Source: Deltaproteobacteria bacterium | GTDB taxonomy: Bacteria > JAGRBM01 > JAHCIT01 | DNA: 64,000 nucleotides | Reading direction: 5' to 3' | NCBI GenBank assembly: GCA_026129095.1 | Contig: JAHCIT010000001.1 | Coordinates: forward strand, 248,245 to 312,244 | Shown here: one piece after another, positions 46,440 to 54,054 of the stretch | How positions within the stretch are numbered: position 1 is the first letter of the stretch | Layout of the letters: every line of letters starts with the position of its first letter | Position numbers and translations under genes: made by a program | Notes under the pieces: model-generated | Seen by the model: only the letters and a program-made list of their open reading frames with translations | Told to the model about the DNA's origin: nothing | Databases searched by the model: none

Positions 46440-47106
46440 GCTTTAGGTCCGACTGGAGATCCTCTACCAGCGATGGAATCGTATAAAAGACAAACTGGTA
46501 TCCCTTGCCGTTCCGGACAAGGAAATGAACAAAATACCGGAACGTAATATCCTGCGACGATACGACCTGAAACTCGACATATCGCGCAGGCTGTCCGCCG
46601 AGGACAGATTTGCGATCCTCGGAAAGCTGGAATGACGTGTACCGCGCCCTGAACTGGTTAAGGGCCAGGTCCGTAAAACCGTCCAGCGACAACGGCGTCT
46701 CCTCGACGATCAAGAGTCCGAAAGCAAAGGAGCCCTGATCGATAAATTCAAATTCGGCGGCGGGGTTCTTGATAATCTTGTCTTCCGAATCCCGCCCATT
46801 GATCTGCCACCGCCCGGAGGGAAACTCTATCCGGACTCCGCCTTCAGTGCTTTCCGCCGACACTGGACCCGCCGTCTCCAGCCGCATGGCCTGTGGAAAC
46901 GGGGCTGCCGGGGCCGTGCTCCCGGTCCGATGCTCCAGAACGCCAGAACGCCAGAGCAGAAGACCCGCAATGGCCACAATCAGGGCTCCAACCATCGCCC
47001 ATTGCAGACGGCTTACCTGATCCTGAAGCACGGTGCCGCACTTCTGGCAACGATGCGTGTCCGCCGGGTTCTCCGCACCACATTCTGGGCAAATGAGCAC
47101 TGGCAT
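46408..47106 (-). CDS. Zinc-ribbon, single-pass membrane protein with PsbP-like extracytoplasmic domain
   Basis: Protein of 232 residues. The N-terminus is a rubredoxin-type ribbon: Cys6-x2-Cys9 and Cys20-x2-Cys23 with Cys-Gly pairs. One membrane helix follows (about 36-54), then a domain of about 150 residues outside, with Phe-Pro-Ser-Gly-Arg-Trp, Tyr-Val-Glu-Phe-Gln-Val and Tyr-Gln-Phe-Val-Phe-Tyr-Thr-Ile that resemble the PsbP/DUF1795 fold. No known function for this combination. Five bases after the epimerase gene and overlapping the next gene by 32 bases, so clearly in the same operon. Confidence 0.7.
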   Translation of the reverse strand: MPVLICPECGAENPADTHRCQKCGTVLQDQVSRLQWAMVGALIVAIAGLLLWRSGVLEHRTGSTAPAAPFPQAMRLETAGPVSAESTEGGVRIEFPSGRWQINGRDSEDKIIKNPAAEFEFIDQGSFAFGLLIVEETPLSLDGFTDLALNQFRARYTSFQLSEDRKSVLGGQPARYVEFQVVSSQDITFRYFVHFLVRNGKGYQFVFYTIPSLVEDLQSDLKHVWKSVTFAG

Positions 47107-47111
47107 AACGG

Positions 47112-48104
47112 CTAATTCCTTCCAGCTTCCTGCAGCCAGAGGGCGGTCCGGGCCATACCCTCATCCAGGGTTACACGGGGCTCATAGCCGAGCAGCTTCC
47201 GGGCCTTTTCAATTGAATAAGGATACGGCCGGTTAAGAAACGCGATGGCATCGGGACTCACCTGCGGTTCACGGCCCAGCAAAACCGCCGATTTCTGCAT
47301 TATCCATGCAATCCCTTTCACAAGTGGTAATGGAACAGAGTACGGCCGGGGTGCTCCCACTGCCTTGGCAAGGCGAGTGAAATAGCTACGGAAGGTCGTG
47401 TCGGCACCGTCGGTCACGTTAAATGTCTCTCCCCACATCTCGTGCTCCAGCGCAAGAAATATCGCGTCGATGAGATTATCCACGTAGACGTGGTTCATGA
47501 TCCCCTGTCCACCGCCCGGCAGTCCAAACTGCCGCTTTCTCATCAGCTTCGCCGGCCGCACGACCCAGGGAACCGAACCTGGGCCATAAACATCTCCCGG
47601 CCGAATCACAATTACCCCGAAACGTGGCGGCTGATTGTACCGGAGTGCGGCCTCTTCGCTTTCGATCTTGGTCTGGCAATAAGGATTATTTTCGCCCCTG
47701 AGGGGCCCCGTCTCCGTGACATAAGGGGGAAACGTAAATCCATAAACCATCACGCTGGAAAGCTGGACAAACGCCTTCGCACCCGCCTCACGCGCGTTTT
47801 CACATACATTGACAGTGCCGCCCACATTGACCCTGCGGAACTCATCCATTGAACCACTCTCATGGACGATAGCCGCCGTATGAAGGACAATATCCGCTCC
47901 ACGGCACAGGTCACGGACAGCTGACGGACTCGTCACATCACCAACTACCACGTCCGCTCCGGCCTTTCGTGCCCGCACCGCTGCCGGCTCCGACATATCC
48001 AGTCCCCGGACCCGCATACCGCGCTGCAACGCCCTTTCGGCGGTCCGAAGCCCAATAAACCCGCCTATACCGGTAATGGCCAGCAGTTTCCCGTCAAGTT
48101 CCAC
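47112..48104 (-). CDS. NAD-dependent epimerase/dehydratase (extended SDR)
   Basis: Protein of 330 residues. Nucleotide motif Thr-Gly-Ile-Gly-Gly-Phe-Ile-Gly near residue 11, Asp in Gly-Leu-Asp-Met-Ser, His-Thr-Ala-Ala, the active Ser region Leu-Ser-Ser-Val-Met-Val-Tyr-Gly and Tyr-Cys-Gln-Thr-Lys (Tyr-x3-Lys). The later part with Arg-Pro-Gly-Asp-Val-Tyr-Gly-Pro-Gly and Phe-Asn-Val-Thr-Asp-Gly is typical of 3-beta-hydroxysteroid dehydrogenase-like and sugar epimerase SDRs. Substrate unknown. First gene of the operon 48104 to 45048, divergent from the secreted fusion-protein gene. Confidence 0.88.
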   Translation of the reverse strand: MELDGKLLAITGIGGFIGLRTAERALQRGMRVRGLDMSEPAAVRARKAGADVVVGDVTSPSAVRDLCRGADIVLHTAAIVHESGSMDEFRRVNVGGTVNVCENAREAGAKAFVQLSSVMVYGFTFPPYVTETGPLRGENNPYCQTKIESEEAALRYNQPPRFGVIVIRPGDVYGPGSVPWVVRPAKLMRKRQFGLPGGGQGIMNHVYVDNLIDAIFLALEHEMWGETFNVTDGADTTFRSYFTRLAKAVGAPRPYSVPLPLVKGIAWIMQKSAVLLGREPQVSPDAIAFLNRPYPYSIEKARKLLGYEPRVTLDEGMARTALWLQEAGRN

Positions 48105-48155
48105 AGCGCACTGTCATACCGCGCCCTGACGGGTGCGGCAACCATCCGGACAATG

Positions 48156-48169
48156 TGACGCCCATGTCA
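48156..48169. promoter_or_regulatory. TGAC-type imperfect palindrome in divergent promoter
   Basis: TGACGCCCATGTCA has TGAC and GTCA ends and matches TGACACGCGTGTCA at 38309 in 11 of 14 positions. It lies between the divergent epimerase and secreted-protein genes (141-base gap). Confidence 0.35.
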
Positions 48170-48244
48170 GAGCATTCACGGCCGCAGGTCTTTTTTCCTT
48201 GGTATGGACATGCATCATTCGGTATCTTGTGATGCTTCCAGCGT

Positions 48245-50323
48245 ATGCCTGTAAACAGATTTCTCCGGTTCTCAGCCATCCTTGCCACTGTTCTGGTGTT
48301 TCCCCAGATGGGTACAGCGTCAACACCATTTCTGGATGCCGGCAACCGCAAGCTGATGCCCCATGTGCTGACCGGAGCTGAGCTCGCACCACTGCAGGGC
48401 GCCCGCATCAGCCAGCTTGCCCTCTTCGCATCACTCGATGAGGGGTTTGGTCCCATCCCGTTCCAGGTTGACGAGAAGGACGCCAGCGGGCGGTTTGTCT
48501 ACCGGGGCGGCGGGCAGATGGGCAGCGACGATGGGCTTCTGGATGCCAATGACGAACTGGTATTCATGTTGAAGGACTCCGGCCCCCAGTTTCCGAAACC
48601 CTTCTGGCCAGCCGGTGTGCGCCGGGGCCTGGAAATCGAGATGACCGATTCACTGGATAGCACGCGACGTGGCTACGTCTACCTGTTGGAGTTTGAAGGC
48701 CCACCAAGGTACGCTTCGCGTGACTATATACAGTTCGATCCAAAAAACTACCGCGTGACCACAGGCAATGCGACCATGGCGGTAAACCCCAGGCATCCCG
48801 TCTCCCATGTGGAGTACCGCCTTGCCGACTCGAAGGGTCAGCTAGGCCCAAACCTGCTGGACCGGGTGAAAATACGGCCATCGGCATGGACACTGGGCGA
48901 ACTGATCCGGTTCAGCGAGACGGAAGAGACATTGAACTCCCGTATCACTGCATGGACTGATGGACCGGTGCGGGTAATTTACGAGCTGGAAAACACCTTC
49001 AAGCTGGGCCCAATCCCGCTCGTTCGCGCTTCGACCGCATGGATTTTCTACGAGCATAACTACGCCGTGCCCGTACGTGTACAGGTTCCCGGCCTGATCC
49101 GTACTTTTACCTCCAGGGTGGAGGCAGAGATCACCCTCGATTTCCGCGACATGACCGGAGCGACTTTCTCCTCGAACGTGCTCCCGCAGGGCGTGACCAT
49201 ACGGGGAGGAGAGCGTCCGGATGATGACCACCGCCGGGATATCGGCCTTGGCGGCTGGATGCTGCTCGGCCGGGGAAACCAGTCGATATACATGGAAATC
49301 GACCTGGACAAGACACTGCCCGTCAAAGTCTCACTCGTTTACTGGGACAACAAGACCGGCACACGGGCTCCGGAGTCGGTCCCTGGACAACTCCCTGAAG
49401 CCGGGTTCCGAATCCACGACTGGACCGAACTCGACCGCAGCATCTACGAATTTTATGTTGGCGTATATATACTCACCGAACCGCCCGACCAGGGCGGCAA
49501 CGGACTGTTCAAAACTATCCATACACCCCTTACGGTACGACATAGCACCGGTACTGAACCAATAGCGATTGTGGCAGGGAGCACTGTACCCCAGGAAGTA
49601 ATTTCCGCGCTGGAAGCGGCAGGGGTCAGGATTGAGCGGACAGACATTACCGGTGCCATCAGGAAAATGGCTCAGGGACCGGTTTCCCTGCTCGTAATGG
49701 ATAGTCAGCCCGAGCCGGCAGTGGTCCGGGCGATTTCGCACTCACGAATTCCGGCTGTCATCACTAGAGGAAGGGGGCAGGGTGGACTGTTCGCAGGCAT
49801 CTCGGCGGATACAGGCCCTGACCGGCTCGCCCGCGCCGTCGGAGCGATTTTCCCCAAGGGAACGCCCGTCGTGCTTATTGCCGGTCCCGGTGCAGAAAAT
49901 GCCCGCCGGGCCGAAACTTACATTACTGCTACCCGGGCGGCTGGTCTGGATGCCACTGCAGCAACAGCAAAGTCCGAGCCGGAACTTGCGGCAATTCTCA
50001 GAGACCGGCCGGTGAAGGCCATACTGGTAGGTGACGACCCCCTGTGGGACTCGGCAGCACGGTACCAAATGCTTGTCAAAACCGCCGGCTCCACGCCGGT
50101 AATTGGCACAAGCCGCCAAGCAGTACTTTCCGGAGCAGCGCTGGCTATCGCGTCCGAATTCAGTGGGGACTGGAAACGGCTGATAGACCCCTTGCTCCGC
50201 CGCCAGAAGCCGGGGGCCGAGGCCATGCCACTCCGCATATTTGTGAATCCCGATGCTATCCGGCGGACAGGGCTCACCCTTCCGCCAAGCCTGCTCCAGA
50301 TTGCCGAACGGGCCACGCCCTGA
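48245..50323 (+). CDS. Large secreted protein with ABC-type substrate-binding-like C-terminal half
   Basis: Protein of 692 residues with a signal peptide (about 1-26). Residues about 30-440 are beta-rich and not recognised. From about residue 445 the sequence is like the ABC_sub_bind (DUF534/TrpX) fold: Pro-Ile-Ala-Ile-Val-Ala-Gly at the first strand, Pro-Val-Val-Leu-Ile-Ala-Gly-Pro-Gly in the hinge lobe, Val-Lys-Ala-Ile-Leu-Val-Gly-Asp-Asp, Thr-Pro-Val-Ile-Gly-Thr-Ser, and the closing Ile-Phe-Val-Asn-Pro-Asp-Ala-Ile-Arg-Arg-Thr-Gly-Leu-Thr-Leu-Pro-Pro-Ser-Leu-Leu. No permease or ATPase is next to it. An unusual fusion; perhaps a sensor or binding protein. ATG preceded by no clear ribosome binding site. 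Confidence 0.65.
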   Translation: MPVNRFLRFSAILATVLVFPQMGTASTPFLDAGNRKLMPHVLTGAELAPLQGARISQLALFASLDEGFGPIPFQVDEKDASGRFVYRGGGQMGSDDGLLDANDELVFMLKDSGPQFPKPFWPAGVRRGLEIEMTDSLDSTRRGYVYLLEFEGPPRYASRDYIQFDPKNYRVTTGNATMAVNPRHPVSHVEYRLADSKGQLGPNLLDRVKIRPSAWTLGELIRFSETEETLNSRITAWTDGPVRVIYELENTFKLGPIPLVRASTAWIFYEHNYAVPVRVQVPGLIRTFTSRVEAEITLDFRDMTGATFSSNVLPQGVTIRGGERPDDDHRRDIGLGGWMLLGRGNQSIYMEIDLDKTLPVKVSLVYWDNKTGTRAPESVPGQLPEAGFRIHDWTELDRSIYEFYVGVYILTEPPDQGGNGLFKTIHTPLTVRHSTGTEPIAIVAGSTVPQEVISALEAAGVRIERTDITGAIRKMAQGPVSLLVMDSQPEPAVVRAISHSRIPAVITRGRGQGGLFAGISADTGPDRLARAVGAIFPKGTPVVLIAGPGAENARRAETYITATRAAGLDATAATAKSEPELAAILRDRPVKAILVGDDPLWDSAARYQMLVKTAGSTPVIGTSRQAVLSGAALAIASEFSGDWKRLIDPLLRRQKPGAEAMPLRIFVNPDAIRRTGLTLPPSLLQIAERATP

Positions 50324-50376
50324 AGCCCTCTCCCCTTGCCCACCCTACCCCGTCCGCCGTACAACGCTAGCAAGCA

Positions 50377-51009
50377 ATGATCTCCTACCTCGAAGGCAGA
50401 CTTCTTGAAGCGCATGATGACGGCCGGGCCGTGATCGTCTGTGCTGGTGTTGGTTATGGGGTTCGCATCTCCGCACGGACCCTGGAAGAGTTGCCAGCTC
50501 CGGGCGGTGAAACCCGGCTATGGATTTATACGGCAGTAAGGGAAGACGCCATCGAACTGTTTGGCTTCCACGATCCGGTAGACCGGGAACTGTTTCTGCT
50601 GCTCATTACGGTAGACAAGGTAGGGCCCAAGGCAGCCTCGGCTCTGCTATCTGGTGCCCCGGCAGGTGAGCTGGCCGCCTGGATCGCCGCCGGAGACGTG
50701 GCGAGGCTGACCACCATCAAGGGAATTGGGAAAAAACTTGCCGGAGACATCTGCCACCATCTTGGTGAAAAAGTCGGCGCATTTCTCGACCGGACAGGTC
50801 TCGCACGGGCATCCGGCATGGTTCAGAAAGCCCGGCATGGCCCCGGAACGGACGCCATATCGGCACTTGTAAACCTTGGCTACCGTGAGGCGGAGGCTGC
50901 CCGTGCAGTGCAGGCGGCAATCTCCAAACTCGGCGATGGTGCCACTACCGAAGCGGCCGTGAAGGAAGCGCTGGCGCAACTCCGCCCTGCGCGAGAAAAG
51001 TCCGCATGA
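50377..51009 (+). CDS. ruvA: Holliday junction branch migration protein RuvA
   Basis: Protein of 210 residues. The OB-fold start Met-Ile-Ser-Tyr-Leu-Glu-Gly and Leu-Phe-Gly-Phe-His-Asp, the two helix-hairpin-helix motifs (Val-Asp-Lys-Val-Gly-Pro-Lys-Ala-Ala and Ile-Lys-Gly-Ile-Gly-Lys-Lys-Leu-Ala) and the C-terminal helical domain with Leu-Val-Asn-Leu-Gly-Tyr are all present. It binds four-way junctions and loads RuvB. 21 bases before ruvB. ruvC is not adjacent. Confidence 0.95.
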   Translation: MISYLEGRLLEAHDDGRAVIVCAGVGYGVRISARTLEELPAPGGETRLWIYTAVREDAIELFGFHDPVDRELFLLLITVDKVGPKAASALLSGAPAGELAAWIAAGDVARLTTIKGIGKKLAGDICHHLGEKVGAFLDRTGLARASGMVQKARHGPGTDAISALVNLGYREAEAARAVQAAISKLGDGATTEAAVKEALAQLRPAREKSA

Positions 51010-51030
51010 AGGAAAAACTGCTTGTGACCT

Positions 51031-52089
51031 ATGGCCGGGAATGACAAACGGAACATGAAACGTCTCGTCTCGGGCGGGAAGCAGGATCCGGAAGAGATCA
51101 CCGGGAATATCGGATTGCCCGTCGGAGACGATCCGCGTCCGAAATCACTGGGAGATTATGTTGGCCAGACGGAACTGGTTTCCAACCTCCGGGTCTATCT
51201 TCAAGCGGCAAGGAACCGGGGGGAACCGCTCGACCATGTGCTGTTCTATGGCCCCCCGGGACTGGGAAAGACGACCCTCGCCCGGCTGATCGCCACTGAG
51301 ATGGGTTCCCAGCTCAAGCAGACATCAGGCCCGGCCATCCAGCACAAGGGAGAACTGGCTGGTCTCCTGACCGGGCTTGAACCGGGAGATGTACTGTTCA
51401 TTGACGAAATCCACCGCCTGAGCCGTCCAATCGAGGAGGCCCTTTACCCGGCGATGGAGGATTTTTCCTTCGACATCATGATCGGCGAGGGGCCGGGCGC
51501 ACGGAGCGTAAAACTGGATCTCCCGCGTTTTACACTCGTGGGGGCAACGACACGTTTTGGCGCCATGTCGGCACCGCTGCGGGACCGGTTCGGGATCCAG
51601 ATGCGGCTGGAATTCTATGCTGTGGAAGAGATCCAGCAGATCATTGAGCGCGGAGCCGGAATCTATAAAACCAGAATCGACCGGAACGGTGCCACCGAGA
51701 TCGCACGACGTTCCCGTGGAACCCCCCGGGTTGCCCTGCGACTCCTGCGGCGCGTCAGGGATTTCGCCGACGCCCAGAACGGGGGCATCGTGGACAGGGC
51801 ACTCGCCGACCAGGCGCTCAAGCGTCTTGATATTGATGAAATGGGACTCGACCCCCTGGATCGCCGCTATCTGGAGTTTCTCATCACCCGGTTTCAGGGC
51901 GGCCCTCGCGGCGTGGAAACCATGGCCGCGACACTCTCCGAAGAAGTCGAGACGCTGGAAGCTTCCGTGGAGCCGTTTCTTCTGAAAGAAGGGTTTATCG
52001 AACGAACTTCCCGCGGACGTGTCGCGCTGGAACGGGCCTACCGGCATCTGGGCCTAAAACCTGCCGGACCGCAGAACACGCTCTTCTGA
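51031..52089 (+). CDS. ruvB: Holliday junction branch migration ATPase RuvB
   Basis: Protein of 352 residues. Walker A [10 protein letters not shown], Walker B Phe-Ile-Asp-Glu-Ile-His-Arg, sensor 1 Val-Gly-Ala-Thr-Thr-Arg and the arginine-finger region Leu-Arg-Asp-Arg-Phe-Gly are present. An ATG 24 bases inside is an alternative start; the N-terminal 20 residues are variable. AAGGA precedes the chosen ATG. Confidence 0.96.
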   Translation: MAGNDKRNMKRLVSGGKQDPEEITGNIGLPVGDDPRPKSLGDYVGQTELVSNLRVYLQAARNRGEPLDHVLFYGPPGLGKTTLARLIATEMGSQLKQTSGPAIQHKGELAGLLTGLEPGDVLFIDEIHRLSRPIEEALYPAMEDFSFDIMIGEGPGARSVKLDLPRFTLVGATTRFGAMSAPLRDRFGIQMRLEFYAVEEIQQIIERGAGIYKTRIDRNGATEIARRSRGTPRVALRLLRRVRDFADAQNGGIVDRALADQALKRLDIDEMGLDPLDRRYLEFLITRFQGGPRGVETMAATLSEEVETLEASVEPFLLKEGFIERTSRGRVALERAYRHLGLKPAGPQNTLF

Positions 52090-52149
52090 CCGCTTTTGAT
52101 CTTGCCCCATCCGGCGGTTAACAACTGTTCCGCGAAGGAATCGTATCCA

Positions 52150-53415
52150 ATGTCCCATTCCAACGAACCCGTTCGCTCGGTCAAGGGAATGAATGATGTT
52201 CTCCCTGCCGACGCGCCCCTGTGGCAGCGGGTGGAAGCCATTTCACACGAGGTGCTTTCCAGCTTCGGCTTTCGTGAGATCCGGACCAACATCCTTGAGC
52301 CGACCAGGCTTTTCTCCCGTAGCGTGGGCGAAGCAACCGATATCGTTGAAAAGGAAATGTATACCTTCAGCGACCGGAGCGGTGAATCCCTGACCCTGCG
52401 TCCGGAAGGAACGGCCGGCGTTGTCCGGGCCTATATCGAGCACAAGCTGCACACTGAAGACCGCATTTCCAAACTCTGGTATCTGGGTCCGATGTACAGG
52501 CATGAACGGCCACAACGTGGCCGGTTCCGGCAGTTTCATCAGGTAGGTGCGGAAATCCTGGGCGGTGCCGAGCCAGCCATTGACGTTACGATCATTGCCC
52601 TGGTTGATACGCTGCTGGAGCGGCTTGGAATCCGGAAGAAAGTCTCGCTGGAAATCAGCACTCTCGGTGACATGGAATCACGAATCGCATTCCGGGCGGC
52701 CATTCAGAACCATTTCCGGCCCCTCATCGGTGGTTTCTGCGCCGATTGCCAGCGACGGATCGACACCAACCCGCTCCGGATTCTCGACTGCAAGGTCGAT
52801 ATGGACAAAACCGGCGGTGCGCCATCAGGACTCGATTTCCTGAATGATCCTTCGCGCCGCCATTTCGAAACGGTAAAGCACGGACTCGCCAGCGCCGGGG
52901 TCCGCCATATCATTAACCCCCGTATTGTCCGCGGGCTCGACTACTACTGCCATACCGTATTTGAGTTTGTTTCCCAGGAGCTGGGTGCCCAGGGGACTGT
53001 CGCAGCCGGAGGAAGATACGACGGTCTGGTGGAAGAATTGGGTGGTCCGCCCACTCCAGGCATGGGATTTGCTGCCGGTATAGAACGTCTGGTCGACCTG
53101 GCCAGAACAGCGGGATTTACGGCTGATGAGCCGGGGCCGGCTGTATTCCTGGTTTCTGTTGGTGAGAAAGCCCGCCATGAAACACAACGGCTCGCACTTG
53201 CTCTCTGCCGCGAGGGAATCCCGGCCGGAATCGATTATGGGGCGAAAAGCCTGAAAAGCCAGATGCGATATGCCGATCGCCTGAAAGCAAAGTATGTGGC
53301 CGTTCTTGGCGACAGCGAGCTGGAATCCGGCAAGACTCGCCTCAAGCTGATGTCAGACGGAACCGAACGGGAAATCAGGCTGGATAACCTGGCCGTTGAA
53401 CTCAGGAAGGGATGA
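52150..53415 (+). CDS. hisS: Histidyl-tRNA synthetase
   Basis: Protein of 421 residues. Class II motifs: Val-Lys-Gly-Met-Asn-Asp at the start, Leu-Arg-Pro-Glu-Gly-Thr-Ala, Met-Tyr-Arg-His-Glu-Arg-Pro-Gln-Arg-Gly-Arg-x-Arg-Gln-Phe-His-Gln (motif 2), the His-specific Arg-Gly-Leu-Asp-Tyr-Tyr and Gly-Gly-Arg-Tyr-Asp-Gly-Leu, and motif 3 Gly-Met-Gly-Phe-Ala-Ala-Gly-Ile-Glu-Arg. The anticodon-binding domain closes the protein. The ATG at 52150 is preferred to earlier frame positions because the conserved N-terminus begins there; AAGGAA lies upstream. Confidence 0.96.
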   Translation: MSHSNEPVRSVKGMNDVLPADAPLWQRVEAISHEVLSSFGFREIRTNILEPTRLFSRSVGEATDIVEKEMYTFSDRSGESLTLRPEGTAGVVRAYIEHKLHTEDRISKLWYLGPMYRHERPQRGRFRQFHQVGAEILGGAEPAIDVTIIALVDTLLERLGIRKKVSLEISTLGDMESRIAFRAAIQNHFRPLIGGFCADCQRRIDTNPLRILDCKVDMDKTGGAPSGLDFLNDPSRRHFETVKHGLASAGVRHIINPRIVRGLDYYCHTVFEFVSQELGAQGTVAAGGRYDGLVEELGGPPTPGMGFAAGIERLVDLARTAGFTADEPGPAVFLVSVGEKARHETQRLALALCREGIPAGIDYGAKSLKSQMRYADRLKAKYVAVLGDSELESGKTRLKLMSDGTEREIRLDNLAVELRKG

Positions 53416-53418
53416 GGC

Positions 53419-54036
53419 TCACTCTTCATCCAGCGTTGCCGCACGAGCTGGCGCCTTGGTGATGCTGTCTACGGCAGTGTCGGTCTCGCGAACAACAACA
53501 AACGCCAAGGCAATGACCGCCATGGGAAGCGCGATCCAGTGGACCGGTGAAACGCCGGCCGCAACGGCTCCAGCCAGAAACCTTATTGTCCCGCCGCCAA
53601 GCAGCATCAGCACGGTCGTCCAAGAGAGATAGCCCAACCCGATTGCGCTGGCCTTTTGCTGTTCCAGACGCCCAAGCCAGCCAGAGTGCTCTCGCCTCGC
53701 ATAGAGCCAGCCCACGCGCGACACGCCGTACAGGAGCAGCAGAACAAACAACGGCCTTGACAGGAATATGCCCATCGCCACAGCAATGTTCACCAGAACA
53801 ACAACGAGAATTACCGCGCCTGTCCTTCCGGGCGCGTCCGGTTCGGTTTCCGACAGCTTTTCATACCGGTTCAGCCCGTAACCCGCCATCGTGAACACGA
53901 TTCCGGCGACTGCCGCACGGCCGAGAGCCACGGGATTTTCCAGTTCGCCGCCAAATACCACCGGCAATAGGGTAAATGGTGCCAGCAGCCAGAAACTTCC
54001 AGGGGTGGGGCGCTGTAGCGCGGGATGTTCTGTCAT
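53419..54036 (-). CDS. Multi-pass membrane protein, UbiA-like in part
   Basis: Protein of 205 residues with about five membrane segments. The order of helices and the Ala-Gly-Tyr-Gly-Leu-Asn-Arg-x5-Glu-Thr-Glu loop after the second recall the prenyltransferase (UbiA) Asn-Asp-x3-Asp loop, but the Asp are missing and the protein is shorter than UbiA enzymes, so function is open. Located 19 bases downstream of the M3 oligopeptidase gene and convergent with hisS. Confidence 0.55.
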   Translation of the reverse strand: MTEHPALQRPTPGSFWLLAPFTLLPVVFGGELENPVALGRAAVAGIVFTMAGYGLNRYEKLSETEPDAPGRTGAVILVVVLVNIAVAMGIFLSRPLFVLLLLYGVSRVGWLYARREHSGWLGRLEQQKASAIGLGYLSWTTVLMLLGGGTIRFLAGAVAAGVSPVHWIALPMAVIALAFVVVRETDTAVDSITKAPARAATLDEE

Positions 54037-54054
54037 TTCGCCAAGAATCCCCGT

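Noticed and set aside
48245-50323. RuvC or other repair gene upstream of ruvAB
   Set aside because: The protein is secreted and has no RNase H-like motifs; it is only a neighbour of ruvA.
53419-54036. UbiA prenyltransferase
   Set aside because: The catalytic Asp-rich loops are missing and the protein is too short; kept as unknown membrane protein.
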